NCBI GenBank assembly: GCA_012862575.1
Contig: BLSF01000053.1
Coordinates: 124,001-188,000 of the forward strand
From: Parietichytrium sp. I65-24A
Taxonomy: Eukaryota; Sar; Bigyra; Thraustochytrida; Thraustochytriidae
Length of the DNA stretch: 64,000 nt
Direction of reading: 5' to 3'
The notes under the pieces: model-generated
Told to the model about the DNA's origin: nothing
What the model saw: only the letters and a program-made list of their open reading frames with translations
The model's database searches: none
Made by a program: the position numbers and the translations under genes
Shown: positions 39,194 to 49,003 of the stretch, one piece after another
How positions within the stretch are numbered: position 1 is the stretch's first letter
Layout of the letters: every line of letters begins with the position of its first letter

Positions 39194-40296
39194 CGCTGCG
39201 GGGACGGTTTGCGCCTGTCCCAGGGACAGCAAGAAGGGTACGCGCTGCAGCTGTGGGGGACGTTTCTTTCGTCCCACTTTGAACTGAGAGAGAGAGAGAG
39301 TAAAAGTAGAATTTAGCTTTTTTCCTTCTTTTTTCCCCTCAGGAAGAGGTTGTAGGGCGGGGAATAATCTTAATTCGTTTTTGTTCTTCGAGCGATTTCC
39401 CCACTCATTTCCCTCCAATTAATCATAGATACCAAACATATTTGTTCGCATATTTGCATATCAGCAGCTACGAGCGCTGCGAGCTGTTCTGCGAGTGCTT
39501 TGCGACTCAAATACTGCTGCACCTACCATTTAAACTAACACCTCGCCACTCTTACACCCTCTTACGCCCCACGCCAGACGCACGCATGCCTACCCACTCC
39601 TAAAACACCCTACCCCCGTGTAACTCAACTACCATTAATCCATAGCCAGAGGACCTATTCGTGGCACTTGAAAAAGCGGCGAAAAAAGGCCAAGAAAATC
39701 TCAGAAAATAGGGGAGAAAATCCAGGTAAATCCAGTCCTATAGTTTACCATGGATGGTCGTATCGGCCGGAGGGAAAGGGCGGAAGCATAGATTGCTCTT
39801 CTCTATCACAATCTCTCTCACAATCTCTCTGTCTTTTCAGTCTTTTTGTCGAAAGAAAGAAAAGAAAGAAAGACAGAAAGAAAGAAACAGAGAGAGAGAG
39901 AGAGAGAGACTCACTCAGAGCGCGTACGGGGAGAGGACAGTATCTACCTGTGGTAAGTACCTGTGGGGGACGCTCTTTTGTGGGACAATGGGACAGCGGG
40001 ACAGTGGGACAGTGCGATGGGCGGACGGAGCAAGGATGTCTGTCTCTCTTGTCACGGGAGAGCGGATCGCAAGAGAGAGAGAGAGAGAGAGAGATGAAGA
40101 TGATGAGACTTTTGGCGGTGTCTAGTCGAGTGTGGGAGAGGAGATGGAGCAGAGAAATGTGCGCGTGATGATGGCGGGGCGGAAGGCAGGACGCTGGGAG
40201 CATGGATTATTATTAAAAGGATGGGTTGACTGACGGGCGAGAATTTGGCCAGATATCGTTTTGTTTTTGTAGCTATTGCGGAGGTTAGACAGGAAA
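39194..40296. other. divergent promoter region with GA tracts
   Basis: Between the Aquarius-like start and the SDH anchor gene. The frame of the former stays open about 75 codons upstream without an ATG. (GA)n tracts occur at about 39288-39301, 39889-39909 and 40074-40094. No gene recognised. Confidence 0.55.
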
Positions 40297-40894
40297 ATGC
40301 AGCGCGCACTTGCACCACTCGGACGGCCGGTGTCCGTGAACCTTTTGAAAGCCGCACAGAATGGCAGGATTGCTACTAGACGTGTGATGTCCACCAAGAG
40401 CCAGCCAAAGGACGGCATCGATGTGATTGGAGCTGACCAGACTCTGACCATGCAGCGCGTATTCCATGCAACCAGCTTGGCTTCGCTTGCGTTGACCCCT
40501 CTCGCTTTCATTGTGCCATCCTCCCTTGCTCTCCCTTTCGATGTCGCTTTCTCGGTCCTCTTTCCAGTCCGTAAGTTTACCTGGTCTCACTGCGGGGGAG
40601 TGAAGAAGTTTATCCATTCATTCCCTCTTTGGAGCATACTTTTGCGCGCAGCACTCACTAACAAACAACTGTTTCCCTTCCTTTCGTACAGACGCTCACA
40701 TTGGAATGAACTGGGTGATCACTGACTACGTGCCAGGCGCAAGCCCACGCGGACCAGTCCGCATGGCTCTGCTCGCTGCGACCGGACTGGCGATCATTGG
40801 GTGCCTGAAGCTCACCTTCACCGATCTTGGGCTCATTGGAACCCTCAAGGCAACTTGGCAGGACCCTGAAGAAGTTAAAAAGAGCCGCAAGTAA
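40297..40894 (+). CDS. SDHD: succinate dehydrogenase membrane anchor subunit (CybS/SDH4), two exons
   Basis: Exons 40297-40570 and 40692-40894 join in frame across a 121-nt GT-AG intron (GTAAGT ... GTACAG), 158 residues. The Arg/Ser-rich N-terminus is a mitochondrial presequence. The first membrane helix carries the heme-ligand His (VFHATSLASLALTPLAF), a second hydrophobic segment leads to the conserved H-x-H...DY (VHAHIGMNWVITDYV) at the quinone site, and a third helix follows (MALLAATGLAIIGCLKL). This is complex II of the inner mitochondrial membrane. Retention in the nuclear genome with an intron at the HxH motif is clear from the sequence. Confidence 0.92.
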
Positions 40895-41558
40895 TTAATT
40901 TCACCGTACTACAATACAGACTTCTGCCGCCACTGCAGCAACGACTAGTATTGCCATGCTTCTTCTTTTCTTTCCCTCTTCCCTCGGATAAGAGCGCGAA
41001 GATGCTTTGCTGATCTCGATGCTTGCCCTCTGGCGCATGAAAAAACATAAAGACGAAAGGAAAAAAACATAAAGTCGAGTTTCGTATCACATCCCGTTTT
41101 ATCTACTGGCTAGCTAGCACATCTTCGGCAACATCTCAACCCTGTATGAGAGCCAGTTAGCCCCGGCTCTGTCAGAGAGCCCTCAGGCGCATTTCAGAGC
41201 TTGAAAATTCGATCTCACCAGGCGACTTCACTGTCAATTAAAAAAAAATCGTTGCACCTGATTTGCAGCGTGTCGTCGATCATTTTTACGAAGGCAATGA
41301 CCACGCCTGCCATGCATAGATTCTTCTATCTCGCCTGAGCACAATAAAGACCAAAAACTATCTTCTTCACGTAGCGGCCAACCCAAATGCGATCGCCCAA
41401 GACTTGACCCGAAGCCGCAAGATCTTTTCGCCGGCTTTGACCATTGCTCTCGCGCGATGTTCTGCATCCTTGCACGTACAACAATCAACGCTGATTCACG
41501 AGCGCATCGATGCGTGTTTTTTCTCCTGTGCAACACTCGTGGCTGCCACCACGGTCAC
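40895..41558. other. intergenic, convergent 3' regions
   Basis: Lies between the SDH anchor and ATG12 stops. A CACTGTCAAT at about 41229 is a one-base variant of the recurrent motif. No gene recognised. Confidence 0.55.
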
Positions 41559-41939
41559 TCATCCAAAGACAGCCTGCAGACCATAAGTCATGTGCAGCAC
41601 ATCGCCCCTGGCGAAGTTCGTGAACAGCTCGCCCAGCGTCTGGTCCGGCGTGGGCACGAAGCACTGATCCACGACAATGACCACTGCTTCCAGCGTGAGC
41701 TTGTCCTGCAAGAGCTTCTGCACCTGGCCCACGTTGGCGTCAGATTTGAACGTCAAATTCGGCTTCTTCAACACTGGCGCGTTCGCGGCGTCAAACTTGA
41801 CCTTGACATTAAACAGTTCGCAAGAGCCGCTCTCTGCGTACATTTCTTGCGCCGAGAATCCTTTCGACGAGCGATGCCCACTCTCTGAAGCGTCCCCGTT
41901 ATCCTCGTTCTCCATCTCCATCTTCATCTCCATCTTCAT
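41559..41939 (-). CDS. ATG12: autophagy ubiquitin-like protein ATG12
   Basis: ATG at 41939 (MKMEMKMEME), 126 residues ending in TGA at 41559. Residues about 45-126 form the ATG12 ubiquitin fold: VKVKFDAANAPVLKKPNL, VGQVQKLLQDKL, VVIVVDQCFVPTPDQTLGEL and the end VLHMTYGLQAVFG. The F-x-P-x-P-D motif and terminal Gly are diagnostic; the Gly is exposed at the natural C-terminus, so no protease is needed before activation by ATG7 and conjugation to ATG5. The usual Trp before the Gly is Phe. Its presence shows an ATG12-ATG5 conjugation system for autophagosome formation. The N-terminal Met/Glu/Lys repeat is low complexity. Confidence 0.93.
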   Translation of the reverse strand: MKMEMKMEMENEDNGDASESGHRSSKGFSAQEMYAESGSCELFNVKVKFDAANAPVLKKPNLTFKSDANVGQVQKLLQDKLTLEAVVIVVDQCFVPTPDQTLGELFTNFARGDVLHMTYGLQAVFG

Positions 41940-42012
41940 CAAATCAGCAGCTGAGCAGTCTGAGTCTGAGAAGATGATGTGGTCTCGATAAGTTTATAAG
42001 TTTATAAGAAAG

Positions 42013-42222
42013 TCAATCCACTTCGAATACTACTTTTCCAGCTCTGACCTTCGCGTGTGCGTCGTTCAACTCCAACTTGCCCAACACCTTCGCACCTTCG
42101 TAATAATTGAAATCGGAATTGAAATTGGACCTGAATGCGCGAGGATCGGAAGTGTCCCCGCTGCGGACACTTTCTAAGATGCACAACGAACGATGACTTG
42201 TCTTGCCTGCCTCTCTCTATGG
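42013..42222 (-). CDS. probable terminal exon, unknown gene
   Basis: A frame without any start codon runs to a TGA at 42013. Its last 35 codons read strongly as protein (NYYEGAKVLGKLELNDAHAK, then VRAGKVVFEVD), with the codon choice of the strong genes. Acceptor-like sites lie at about 42110-42115 and 42160-42170. The end faintly resembles the C-terminus of zinc-type alcohol dehydrogenase/quinone reductases. The upstream exons were not found; a CACAGTCAAT motif lies at 42567 and an ATGG at 42537. Confidence 0.35.
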
Positions 42223-42566
42223 TAGTGGACGTGGAAAGCTACCACCAGGTCAGGAATCTTCTTCACGGGGCATTGCCTGCATTATGCCGGTCTTTAATAC
42301 TCTTAATTTATACTAGTTTTTAGTATATTCGAGATGCTTGCACACGTACTGCTATGCAAGCGCCCATGCACTGCTATGAGACAAGGAGCGCACACGCCCA
42401 GATCTAAAATTTCTGAATTCTGAATTCTGAATTCTAAAAATTTGTAAAAACGCAATTCTTGTTTTACAGTTTTGTCAGTTTTTAGAGAACAAAAAGACGT
42501 GCGAACGCAGCAGCGCTGGTGGGTGAGTCCTTGCCATTGTGCATTCTGACCTCGGAATTGAATCGA

Positions 42567-42576
42567 ATTGACTGTG
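42567..42576 (-). promoter_or_regulatory. CACAGTCAAT motif, copy 1
   Basis: Exact copy on the minus strand, 30 bp upstream of an ATGG (42537) that heads towards the exon candidate ending at 42013. A core-promoter role is inferred from recurrence. Confidence 0.35.
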
Positions 42577-43388
42577 AAGTTTAAAGTTTAAAGTTTAAAG
42601 TTTGACTCTGAACGCAGAACAGCATCTCGGGCAACAACCTCCGAGTCTCGGAGTCTGTCTTTGTTTGAGTCTTTGAGTCTCGGGCGGCTGGCTTCTGGCT
42701 GGCTTGGTGCATGACTTGCAAGCAGAAGCGATTCTGCATTCTTGCCTTTCACAGCAGCCATACCGGTGACCTTTGCCTTTCACTTGCTTGACCTGTGACC
42801 GTGAGTTAAATAAAGCATTGAAACGTCGAACGCAACGCTTGCAAAAAGTTGGGAGCTCGATTTGGTGCGGCTTTTCTTTTCTTTCACTTTTTCTCTCTTT
42901 CTCATTTTCTCTCTGTCCGTCTATCTGTCTGTCTGTGCTCATTTTCATTTTTTTCATTTTCATTTTCACCCGTCTCCACCTCTTGCATTCATTCAACTTG
43001 TTCAATTTTCACAGTAGTACATAGTTGCACACATACTCACTGTCAGTACACACTACTCCTTCGTAACCGCCGAGTACCCCCCAAACAGCCCGCGCACTAT
43101 TACTGAGTACCGTTACTGTTTACTTGCGTACTTGGGTACTGTGCCAGGTGTCCTCGTAGCGCCAGGTGCTGACCGACGCAGGGTGTCCTCGCACTTGCCA
43201 CTTGCGCACAGCGACAGGGTGTGCCCACGTAACGCAGGTTCGTTTTGGCGCCGAGGACAGGTCGGGGACCGGGAAGAGGGTACGCGCGCACCCAAAAGAG
43301 AAGGAGTGTGTGTATGTGTATGCGTATGTGTATGCGTATGCGTATGTGGCTGGCAGTCGGAGTGGGCATGTTGGTCTTGTGATAAGGC

Positions 43389-43448
43389 TGTTGTTGCTGT
43401 TGTTGCTGTTGTTGTTGTTGTTGTTGTTATTGTTGTTGTCGTTGTTGT
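43389..43448 (+). repeat. (GTT)n microsatellite
   Basis: About twenty imperfect GTT units, preceded by a TATGCG/TATGTG repeat at about 43311-43350, upstream of the SDR gene. Confidence 0.9.
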
Positions 43449-43538
43449 GTGCGCTGCTATATTTGAAGATCTGTCTCTCGCGGCGAGGCGGTGGCAAGAT
43501 TGCGTGGAGAGCGTCGGCCAGCAATAGGTCGTTCCGGC

Positions 43539-43616
43539 ATTGAGCAAATTGAGCAAATTGAGCAAATTGAGCAAATTGAGCAAATTGAGCAAATTGAGCA
43601 AATTGAGCAAATTGAG
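43539..43616 (+). repeat. 9-bp minisatellite, unit ATTGAGCAA
   Basis: Eight perfect tandem copies and a 6-base partial copy, ending 53 bp before the SDR start codon and so probably transcribed as 5' leader. The lack of mismatches points to recent expansion. Confidence 0.95.
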
Positions 43617-43668
43617 GTATTGGGCGGCCGGTCGTTGCGGGAAGTAGCGGTGGTGCAGAGGGCCGGCG

Positions 43669-44962
43669 ATGGTGTCGCCGGTCGAAGGGCCGTTGGTTTT
43701 GGTGACAGGCGCGAGCGGTTTCATCGGTGCGCACGTCGCCCGAGAGTTGAGAGAGCAGGGATTCAGAGTTCGAGGAACAGTTCGCAATGCCAGCGTCAGC
43801 AGCTGGCTCAGTGAGGTGGTGCCCGGCATAGAGCTGGTGGAAGCGGATCTGGTCGGAGACGCGAAGGCGTGGGACAGCGCGATGCAGGACTGCGAATTGG
43901 TCGCGCATGTTGCGAGTCCGTTCTTCGTGGGCTGCCCTGACCGAGATGCCGAAGAGAAGCTGTTCAAGCCGGCCAGAGAAGGGACGCGGACGGTTCTAGC
44001 AGCTGCCCATGCGTCTGGAACTGTGAAGAGGGTTGTGGTGACCTCCTCCGTGGCGGCGATGACAGGCGGACACGAGCTCCCAGAGTGGCTTGACCACCCT
44101 GAGGAGCTTTGGGCGGACGAGAAGAAGGCTGGCAACTACTCCAAAAGCAAAGCGATGGCCGAGAAAGCAGCGTGGGAGTTTGTGGTGAGTTGTTAGAAAG
44201 AAGAGGTTTTTGTGTGCTGGTGAGATGAGCTAACAATGAGAGACATGTATTGTGTATTTTAGGAGACCAAACAAGCCGCAGGCGAACCATGTTTTGAACT
44301 TTGCACGATTAATCCTTCGTTGGTTATAGGGCCCCCATTGTCTGGGGGTTGGGCTACCAGTCACTCCATTCCTCTTCGTCTCATGAACCGCCTCATGCCT
44401 GCCTTGCCCGATATGTGAGTTGTGATTTTCTGATTCGAGATGGTAGCTTCATCTGCATCTGCATCTGTTCCTCCTAACGGTGTAGTGTGTTCCCTTGTGT
44501 AGTTATTTTGGCACTGTGGATGTTCGTGACGTTGCTAAAGCCCACCGACTTGCCCTTCAGGTTCCCGAAGCGGCAGGAAACAGATTCTGCGTCCACGGGC
44601 AAAGTACCAGTATGATCAAGTGGGGAAGGCTTTTGGCGAAGGAATTCAAGCCTCTGGGCTACAATCCTCCAACCCGAAAACTGCCCAGATTCGTCCTTTG
44701 GCTTCTTTCATTCTATGACAAAGAAACTCGCGTTCTCTTGAGCCAAGTTGGCCAGGGTCCACGGGATCTCAGCCATGCCAAAGCTGAGCAGGTGCTCGGC
44801 TTGACTTTCATCCCCGAGGACAAATCCTTGCTCGATCAGTGCTACGGCTGTATTGATGCCGGGGTGAAAGGCTTTGTCAAGACGAAGCAATATTTGGCCA
44901 TGCGTAAAATATCCCAAAGCCTGGCGCCGATCGAGGACCCAACATCCTCCCCGATCTATTGA
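43669..44962 (+). CDS. extended SDR, dihydroflavonol/cinnamoyl-CoA reductase-like, three exons
   Basis: Exons 43669-44184, 44263-44414 and 44503-44962 join in frame (375 residues) across GT-AG introns of 78 and 88 nt. The N-terminus has the Rossmann motif VLVTGASGFIGAHVARELRE with NADP-type Arg residues after the second strand (VRGTVRN). VVVTSSVAAM, the catalytic Y-x-x-x-K (NYSKSKAMAEKAAW) and NPSLVIGPP follow, all typical of the DFR/CCR/yeast GRE2 aldehyde and ketone reductase group. The substrate is unknown. The C-terminal RFVLWLLSFYDKETR region may contact membrane. A minisatellite lies in the presumed leader. Confidence 0.9.
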
Positions 44963-45419
44963 GCAACTAATTGTAAGAAACCGCCCCTCCTGTAACTCTT
45001 CGTACATTAAGTTATAAAATTCTCGTTCCGAAGTCTCGTTCCAAGCACAAAAGGAGACTACTTCAGCTAATTTCCCCAGCGAGTCTAAGCTCAGAGGCGA
45101 AATGCACGTCCATTTTTACTGCTTGCACGTTTCATTCTATGGAGAGGAATGAGATGCCAAAAGGCAGTTCTATCCGACCCGCATCCATGAATTCATGCAA
45201 CCACTCAAGCCATTAGAGCTGTCGCAAATCCAGCTCGCGAAGGTGAACTGTAAATGCACGAAGAAGGCCGTTAATTAAAGGCGGGCGCACTTTTGCTTGC
45301 AAAAATTTTCAACTATTAGTTTTAAGCCAAGGGCAAGAATACAAATTGAGTGAAGTATCAACGCGCTGCAGTTCTGAAACTCCACCTGGATTTTGACTTG
45401 CAACCAAACAGCTCCCAAG

Positions 45420-45629
45420 ATGAGACTTGTTGGCCTCGGTGCGTGCGTGGCATTCGCAGTCCTGATTCAGATCTCCGCCGGCCTCCAAGGATTTGCGATT
45501 CGTGGCTACAATGAGAAGCGCGTTCGGTTCTGTTCCTTCGGTTCTGGTTCCTCTGGTTCCTCAGCAACACACCGAACAAGGAGCAGTTCCCTCGCGCTTT
45601 TCGGACTTGTATCATTTGAGGTAGATTAG
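45420..45629 (+). CDS. short ORF with signal peptide, possible first exon
   Basis: ATG at 45420 gives MRLVGLGACVAFAVLIQIS, a clear secretory signal peptide, then a cleavage-like SAGLQ-GFA and a Ser/Arg/Thr-rich stretch to a stop at 45627. The composition after the signal peptide, starting with Phe, is like a bipartite plastid-targeting leader of algae with secondary plastids, so it may be exon 1 of a plastid protein with the donor GTAGAT at 45621. I found no following exon. It overlaps the end of an opposite-strand ORF by 18 bp. Confidence 0.3.
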   Translation: MRLVGLGACVAFAVLIQISAGLQGFAIRGYNEKRVRFCSFGSGSSGSSATHRTRSSSLALFGLVSFEVD

Positions 45630-45911
45630 GTCTACTTGCAATTGGGGGTCTCCCATGAGTCCACAGGCGAAAATCTCACGAACTACCTCTTGTAGTAGAA
45701 GGACGTAGGGATGTGGTGCACATATAAGACCTGCTGCGTTAAATGGTAAACGATCTTGGACTACACTGCGTTTACGCTCCTCTACGTTTCTTGAAGGATG
45801 GAGTGCGTGAAATAATTTGATTCCATTTCTCTGTAAAAATTTTGGACAGTTTTCTTGTTTGTCCAGAGACATTGAGTGCAGAGGACCAACGAGATTACTT
45901 ATCGATAACAT
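45612..45911 (-). CDS. hypothetical protein (99 aa)
   Basis: ATG at 45911, TGA at 45612. The C-terminal part (APHPYVLLLQEVVREIFACG) looks like folded protein. Codon use (many TTA, ATA) is unlike the strong genes. A CACAGTCAAT motif lies 24 bp upstream of the ATG. No family recognised; it may be a recent or foreign gene, or chance. Confidence 0.33.
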   Translation of the reverse strand: MLSISNLVGPLHSMSLDKQENCPKFLQRNGIKLFHALHPSRNVEERKRSVVQDRLPFNAAGLICAPHPYVLLLQEVVREIFACGLMGDPQLQVDLIYLK

Positions 45912-45934
45912 GATTTACTGTATCTTACCTGTTG

Positions 45935-45944
45935 ATTGACTGTG
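45935..45944 (-). promoter_or_regulatory. CACAGTCAAT motif, copy 2
   Basis: Exact copy on the minus strand, 24 bp before the ATG of the 99-residue ORF. Spacing is similar to copy 1. Confidence 0.4.
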
Positions 45945-46184
45945 AACAAGCTTCTCACGTAACGTTACACTTAATTCACAACACGAAGACCGCGTGCACA
46001 CGCATAGAAAGAACCCTGTTCGAACAAAGAGTCCATCGGGTTCTTTCCCTCGCGATTAAGATCCCATCACCGTAAACAGTGAGAGCAGAAGTACGGGTCC
46101 TGCACCATTGTACTCTTCGAACTTTGGACTTGACTCGGATTTTCTGACGCACAATCGAATCAAGAACCAGTCCGGAGTCAGAGA

Positions 46185-46405
46185 ATGAATGCCGACGAGG
46201 CGAAAGTTTGTAGAGCTGGCTCGCACACAGTCATTCCTCCGAACTTCCGCTCAAAAAGAATCGATTCCGAGTTCACGTAAGTTACTTCCAATCGGGAAAA
46301 TGATCTTCGTTCGCACACCAATTACTCAGTACTTACGCTTCGAATTACGGTATCGAAACTACTAGAGCATGTGAACTAACACTTACTTACAACGACGTTC
46401 CATAA
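46185..46405 (+). CDS. possible two-exon small protein (55 aa)
   Basis: ATG at 46185 gives MNADEAKVCRAGSHTVIPPN and runs to a consensus donor GTAAGT at 46277. An acceptor CTCAG at 46329 restores frame and continues TYASNYGIETTRACELTLTY to a TAA at 46403. The intron would be 53 nt, shorter than the certain ones. No family recognised. Confidence 0.3.
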
Positions 46406-46416
46406 TTTTTCTGTGC

Positions 46417-46575
46417 ATGGGCGAATCACCACGGCTTGAGACCGAGCCCATGTCTTGTCTTGTGTTACAACATCCACGTCCGTCTGATGGTTTTTGCCGG
46501 TATATGGGTGGGTTGTTCCCATACCAGAATCATGAAAGACACTCTCGGCACTACCGGGAGTTTTCGTTTCGATAG
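46417..46575 (+). CDS. possible small protein (52 aa)
   Basis: ATGG at 46417, eleven bases after the previous stop, opens 52 codons (MGESPRLETEPMSCLVLQHP ... YQNHERHSRHYREFSFR). It is His/Arg/Tyr-rich. No family recognised; it may belong with the preceding piece. Confidence 0.27.
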   Translation: MGESPRLETEPMSCLVLQHPRPSDGFCRYMGGLFPYQNHERHSRHYREFSFR

Positions 46576-47336
46576 TTTGTTTATCTCAGTACACCTCAGG
46601 ATATCTCGGCTACTGCTATAGATTATCCTAGCATTCGTTAAAATTAAATAGAACTCTGCGCTTGGGAAAAGTAGTTCGACCATGTTCAGAACATCAACCT
46701 GTTCAACCAAAACAAGACAATGAAATCCTTTTTTGGTTTGAGATTTATTTAGAATTCAGAGCATCTTCATCTTACTCCTGTGGACGACTCTTTTTCTGAA
46801 TTCTGTTATTTCATTCATTCACTCTGTTGACTCTGTTGTTGGTATTGCGCGAAGAAATGAAATAGTGTTGCGCTTGGTGCACCTTCCGCCGCGCAAAATT
46901 GTTGATTCTGCAAGAAAGACTGTGTTAGCATCAATTACCACACTAGTGCGCGTATGTACCAGTAACAGTAAGCGAGCTAGCATGTGTCAGAATCGGTTCT
47001 TGGTGGCGGACTCTTAGTTTAAGAACCAGGATTACTACTCGGGGGTGTAGCGAGGGAGACGTGGGAAACGCCAAGAGAGAATTTCGGCAGGGAGCTAGGG
47101 CAGTGGGTAGGTGTGCGGTAACAGTGATCTCTTCCTCCCAATGAGACGCCGCGTCACCAGCTTGACCAGCTCTCTCTTCTCCCTCCCTCACAGTCGCCGA
47201 AGCTTTTCCAGGACTTTCCCAAAAATAGACACAGCCCTCCTCACACTGGAATGAGAGGGAAGCGACTTCCTCTGCGATTGCCCTCACAAAAATAGTCCCA
47301 AGAGTTCGCTACTGCCATAAGAACACTTCAAAGCCT

Positions 47337-47799
47337 ATGAGACTTTTCCCGGTCTCCCTCACAAATCGTGACGTAGCTACTCCTTTCTGGCCACCTGAAG
47401 TGGAGATCCGCATCAATACTACTGTAAGTCATAACCAACTCATTAGGACTCGAGCGAGGTGATGAAAAAGGATGAAGTCAGTTAGAGAATGTGTTTTTAA
47501 ACGAACAAAAGTTCTTTTCACGATTTAAGTTGCAGTTGCCTTGGCTTATCTCTTGACTCGCTAGCATACAGATTGACAGACGCAAGCTTAAAAAGCCTTT
47601 ACTTTCGCGGGCTCTGTTTGGTCTTGGTTCCTTGCCAAAAGTCGATCAGAGAACCGAGATGTCCGAGCTCCACTACTGTATTAACTATGTAATTGATAGG
47701 GACCTTGATGGGAGAACCCGCCCAGCGTCCGATCACTCTCAAGTCTACTTTTCAAAGATTGGAACTCAGCCGCGCACAAATCGGCGGTGGTGCTACTGA
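47337..47799 (+). CDS. two-exon small protein (104 aa), unknown
   Basis: Exon 1 (47337-47423) starts MRLFPVSLTNRDVATPFWPP and ends at a consensus donor GTAAGT. A 148-nt intron ends CATACAG at 47571, and exon 2 (47572-47799) continues in phase 0 for 75 residues (IDRRKLKKPLLSRALFGLGS; SELHYCINYVIDRDLDGRTR) to TGA. Both junctions are canonical, and the joined frame reads as protein throughout, which makes this the best supported of the short genes here. The product is basic, without membrane segments. No family recognised; a mitochondrial or ribosomal part would be a guess. Confidence 0.5.
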
Positions 47800-48956
47800 T
47801 TTCTTTGAAAACGCTCGTACTACAAGAACCGCGAAAAACAGCGATATTGGAAAGAATCAAGAGCAGCAGAAAAGAAAGGCTTTCCGGTTCCAAAATGAAA
47901 AAATCAAATCAAAGTCACCGATTGATTTCTAGTACCTACAGATGAGAACAATAAATCCATCCATGTCTGTTCGTCCTTCCGCACCAGACCCGGAATGCTA
48001 CTTTACAACCACGATAAACTATAGTAACACGCACCTCACAGCGGCTCCTTCCTCTTCCCTCCCCCGACTCCCTTCCCTCTCCCGCCCTCTTCCGGGAGGC
48101 ACCGACACAGCAGAAGGAAGGAGCCGCGTGAGGGATACTGTCTCCTACCCCAAATCAATAGTACTTTCCCTCCCCACTCCCCCGAGTAGCGCTGCCCCTC
48201 ACAAGCGCTACCCCGAACCCCACTCCTATCTGATCGGCTATTCCACCCCTACCCACTCCTCTAGCCCGTGGCATACAGAACTCTACTGCCATCGTATCAC
48301 CTATGTAGTGTTATATAGCATTCGGCTATGTGCTACTGGGAGACGAGGAGAAGGAAGGAAACCGAAGAAAGTTGATCTCTGTGCACACGAATAAAAAACC
48401 CTCGACCCCCGCCTACCGTTTATCTTAACTACGCAGTAGCACCAGCTGTGAGTCCAAACACAACAACAACAACACCCAAAGGGAGAAAAAAAAGAAAGGA
48501 AAAGAAAAAGAAAAAAGAAAAAGAAAGAAAGAAAGAAAAGGAAATAGAGAGATCCACACACACCACACCAAACCACTCCACTGTGGGACGCGTACATCGC
48601 CAAAATCAGCCGCGAACCAGTGGACGATCAGGGGTCCTCGCTCTTTGCTGCCTTGCTGCGGGGGGAAAGGGACAGCGGCGAAACACTACGGTGCGCGGAG
48701 TGGCCGGCGGGTCCGCGGAGGTCAGGAGGAGGAAGGAGAACTCGCCGGCGCTGTGTGTAAGAGTGCTGGGCCAGGGTCCGCGTACGTACTTGTGGGGTGC
48801 GCGCCAGCTGCGGGGACGCGAAGGAAGGGGGTTTGCGAATACATCGACCGCGCACGATCTCGGGTATTGATATAGACGGCCGAAAATAATATCGCGAACA
48901 TTTATCCATCCATCAATCCATCCATCAATTGGTGCGGGATTCCACAGATTATATAG

Positions 48957-48961
<5 letters not shown>

Positions 48962-48989
<28 letters not shown>
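48962..48989 (+). repeat. (GA)n tract in the TIS11-like 5' leader
   Basis: About fourteen GA units, ending 14 bp before the start codon at 49004. Confidence 0.9.
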
Positions 48990-49003
48990 CTGGGCAAGTT
49001 GAA

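Larger units (their letters stand above)
41940..43668. other. gene-poor stretch with exon candidate and simple repeats
   Basis: Holds a probable terminal exon at 42013-42222, the CACAGTCAAT motif at 42567-42576, short direct repeats (TGAATTC near 42414-42434; AAGTTT near 42578-42601) and the microsatellites before the SDR gene. Nothing else is recognised. Confidence 0.5.
44963..49003. other. 4-kb region with only short genes
   Basis: No large gene. Several short coding candidates are listed separately (45420, 45612, 46185, 46417, 47337). A 10-bp inverted repeat (46007-46016 with 46038-46047) and an A/G-rich tract at about 48485-48550 are the other visible features. Base composition is more A/T-rich than in the flanking genes. 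Confidence 0.5.

Noticed and set aside
39194-39418. 75-codon upstream extension of the Aquarius-like gene
   Set aside because: No ATG; the first Met is at 39193. Part of it is a GA-rich leader.
43113-44135. 340-codon minus-strand frame opposite the SDR exon 1
   Set aside because: It covers microsatellites and the antisense of a conserved Rossmann fold; repeat residues come from the 9-bp minisatellite.
46007-46047. 10-bp inverted repeat around GTTCGAAC, B-box-like, considered as tRNA or Pol III gene
   Set aside because: No A box, no cloverleaf and no T-run terminator at the right distance; left as a simple hairpin.
46943-47287. 114-codon minus-strand frame
   Set aside because: Begins at GTG, not ATG, and lacks motifs; the plus-strand two-exon gene next to it is better supported.
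44963-49003. Gene-poor region searched for retroelement or virus-derived remains
   Set aside because: No reverse transcriptase, integrase, capsid or terminal repeat signature was seen; the short frames do not resemble any such family.
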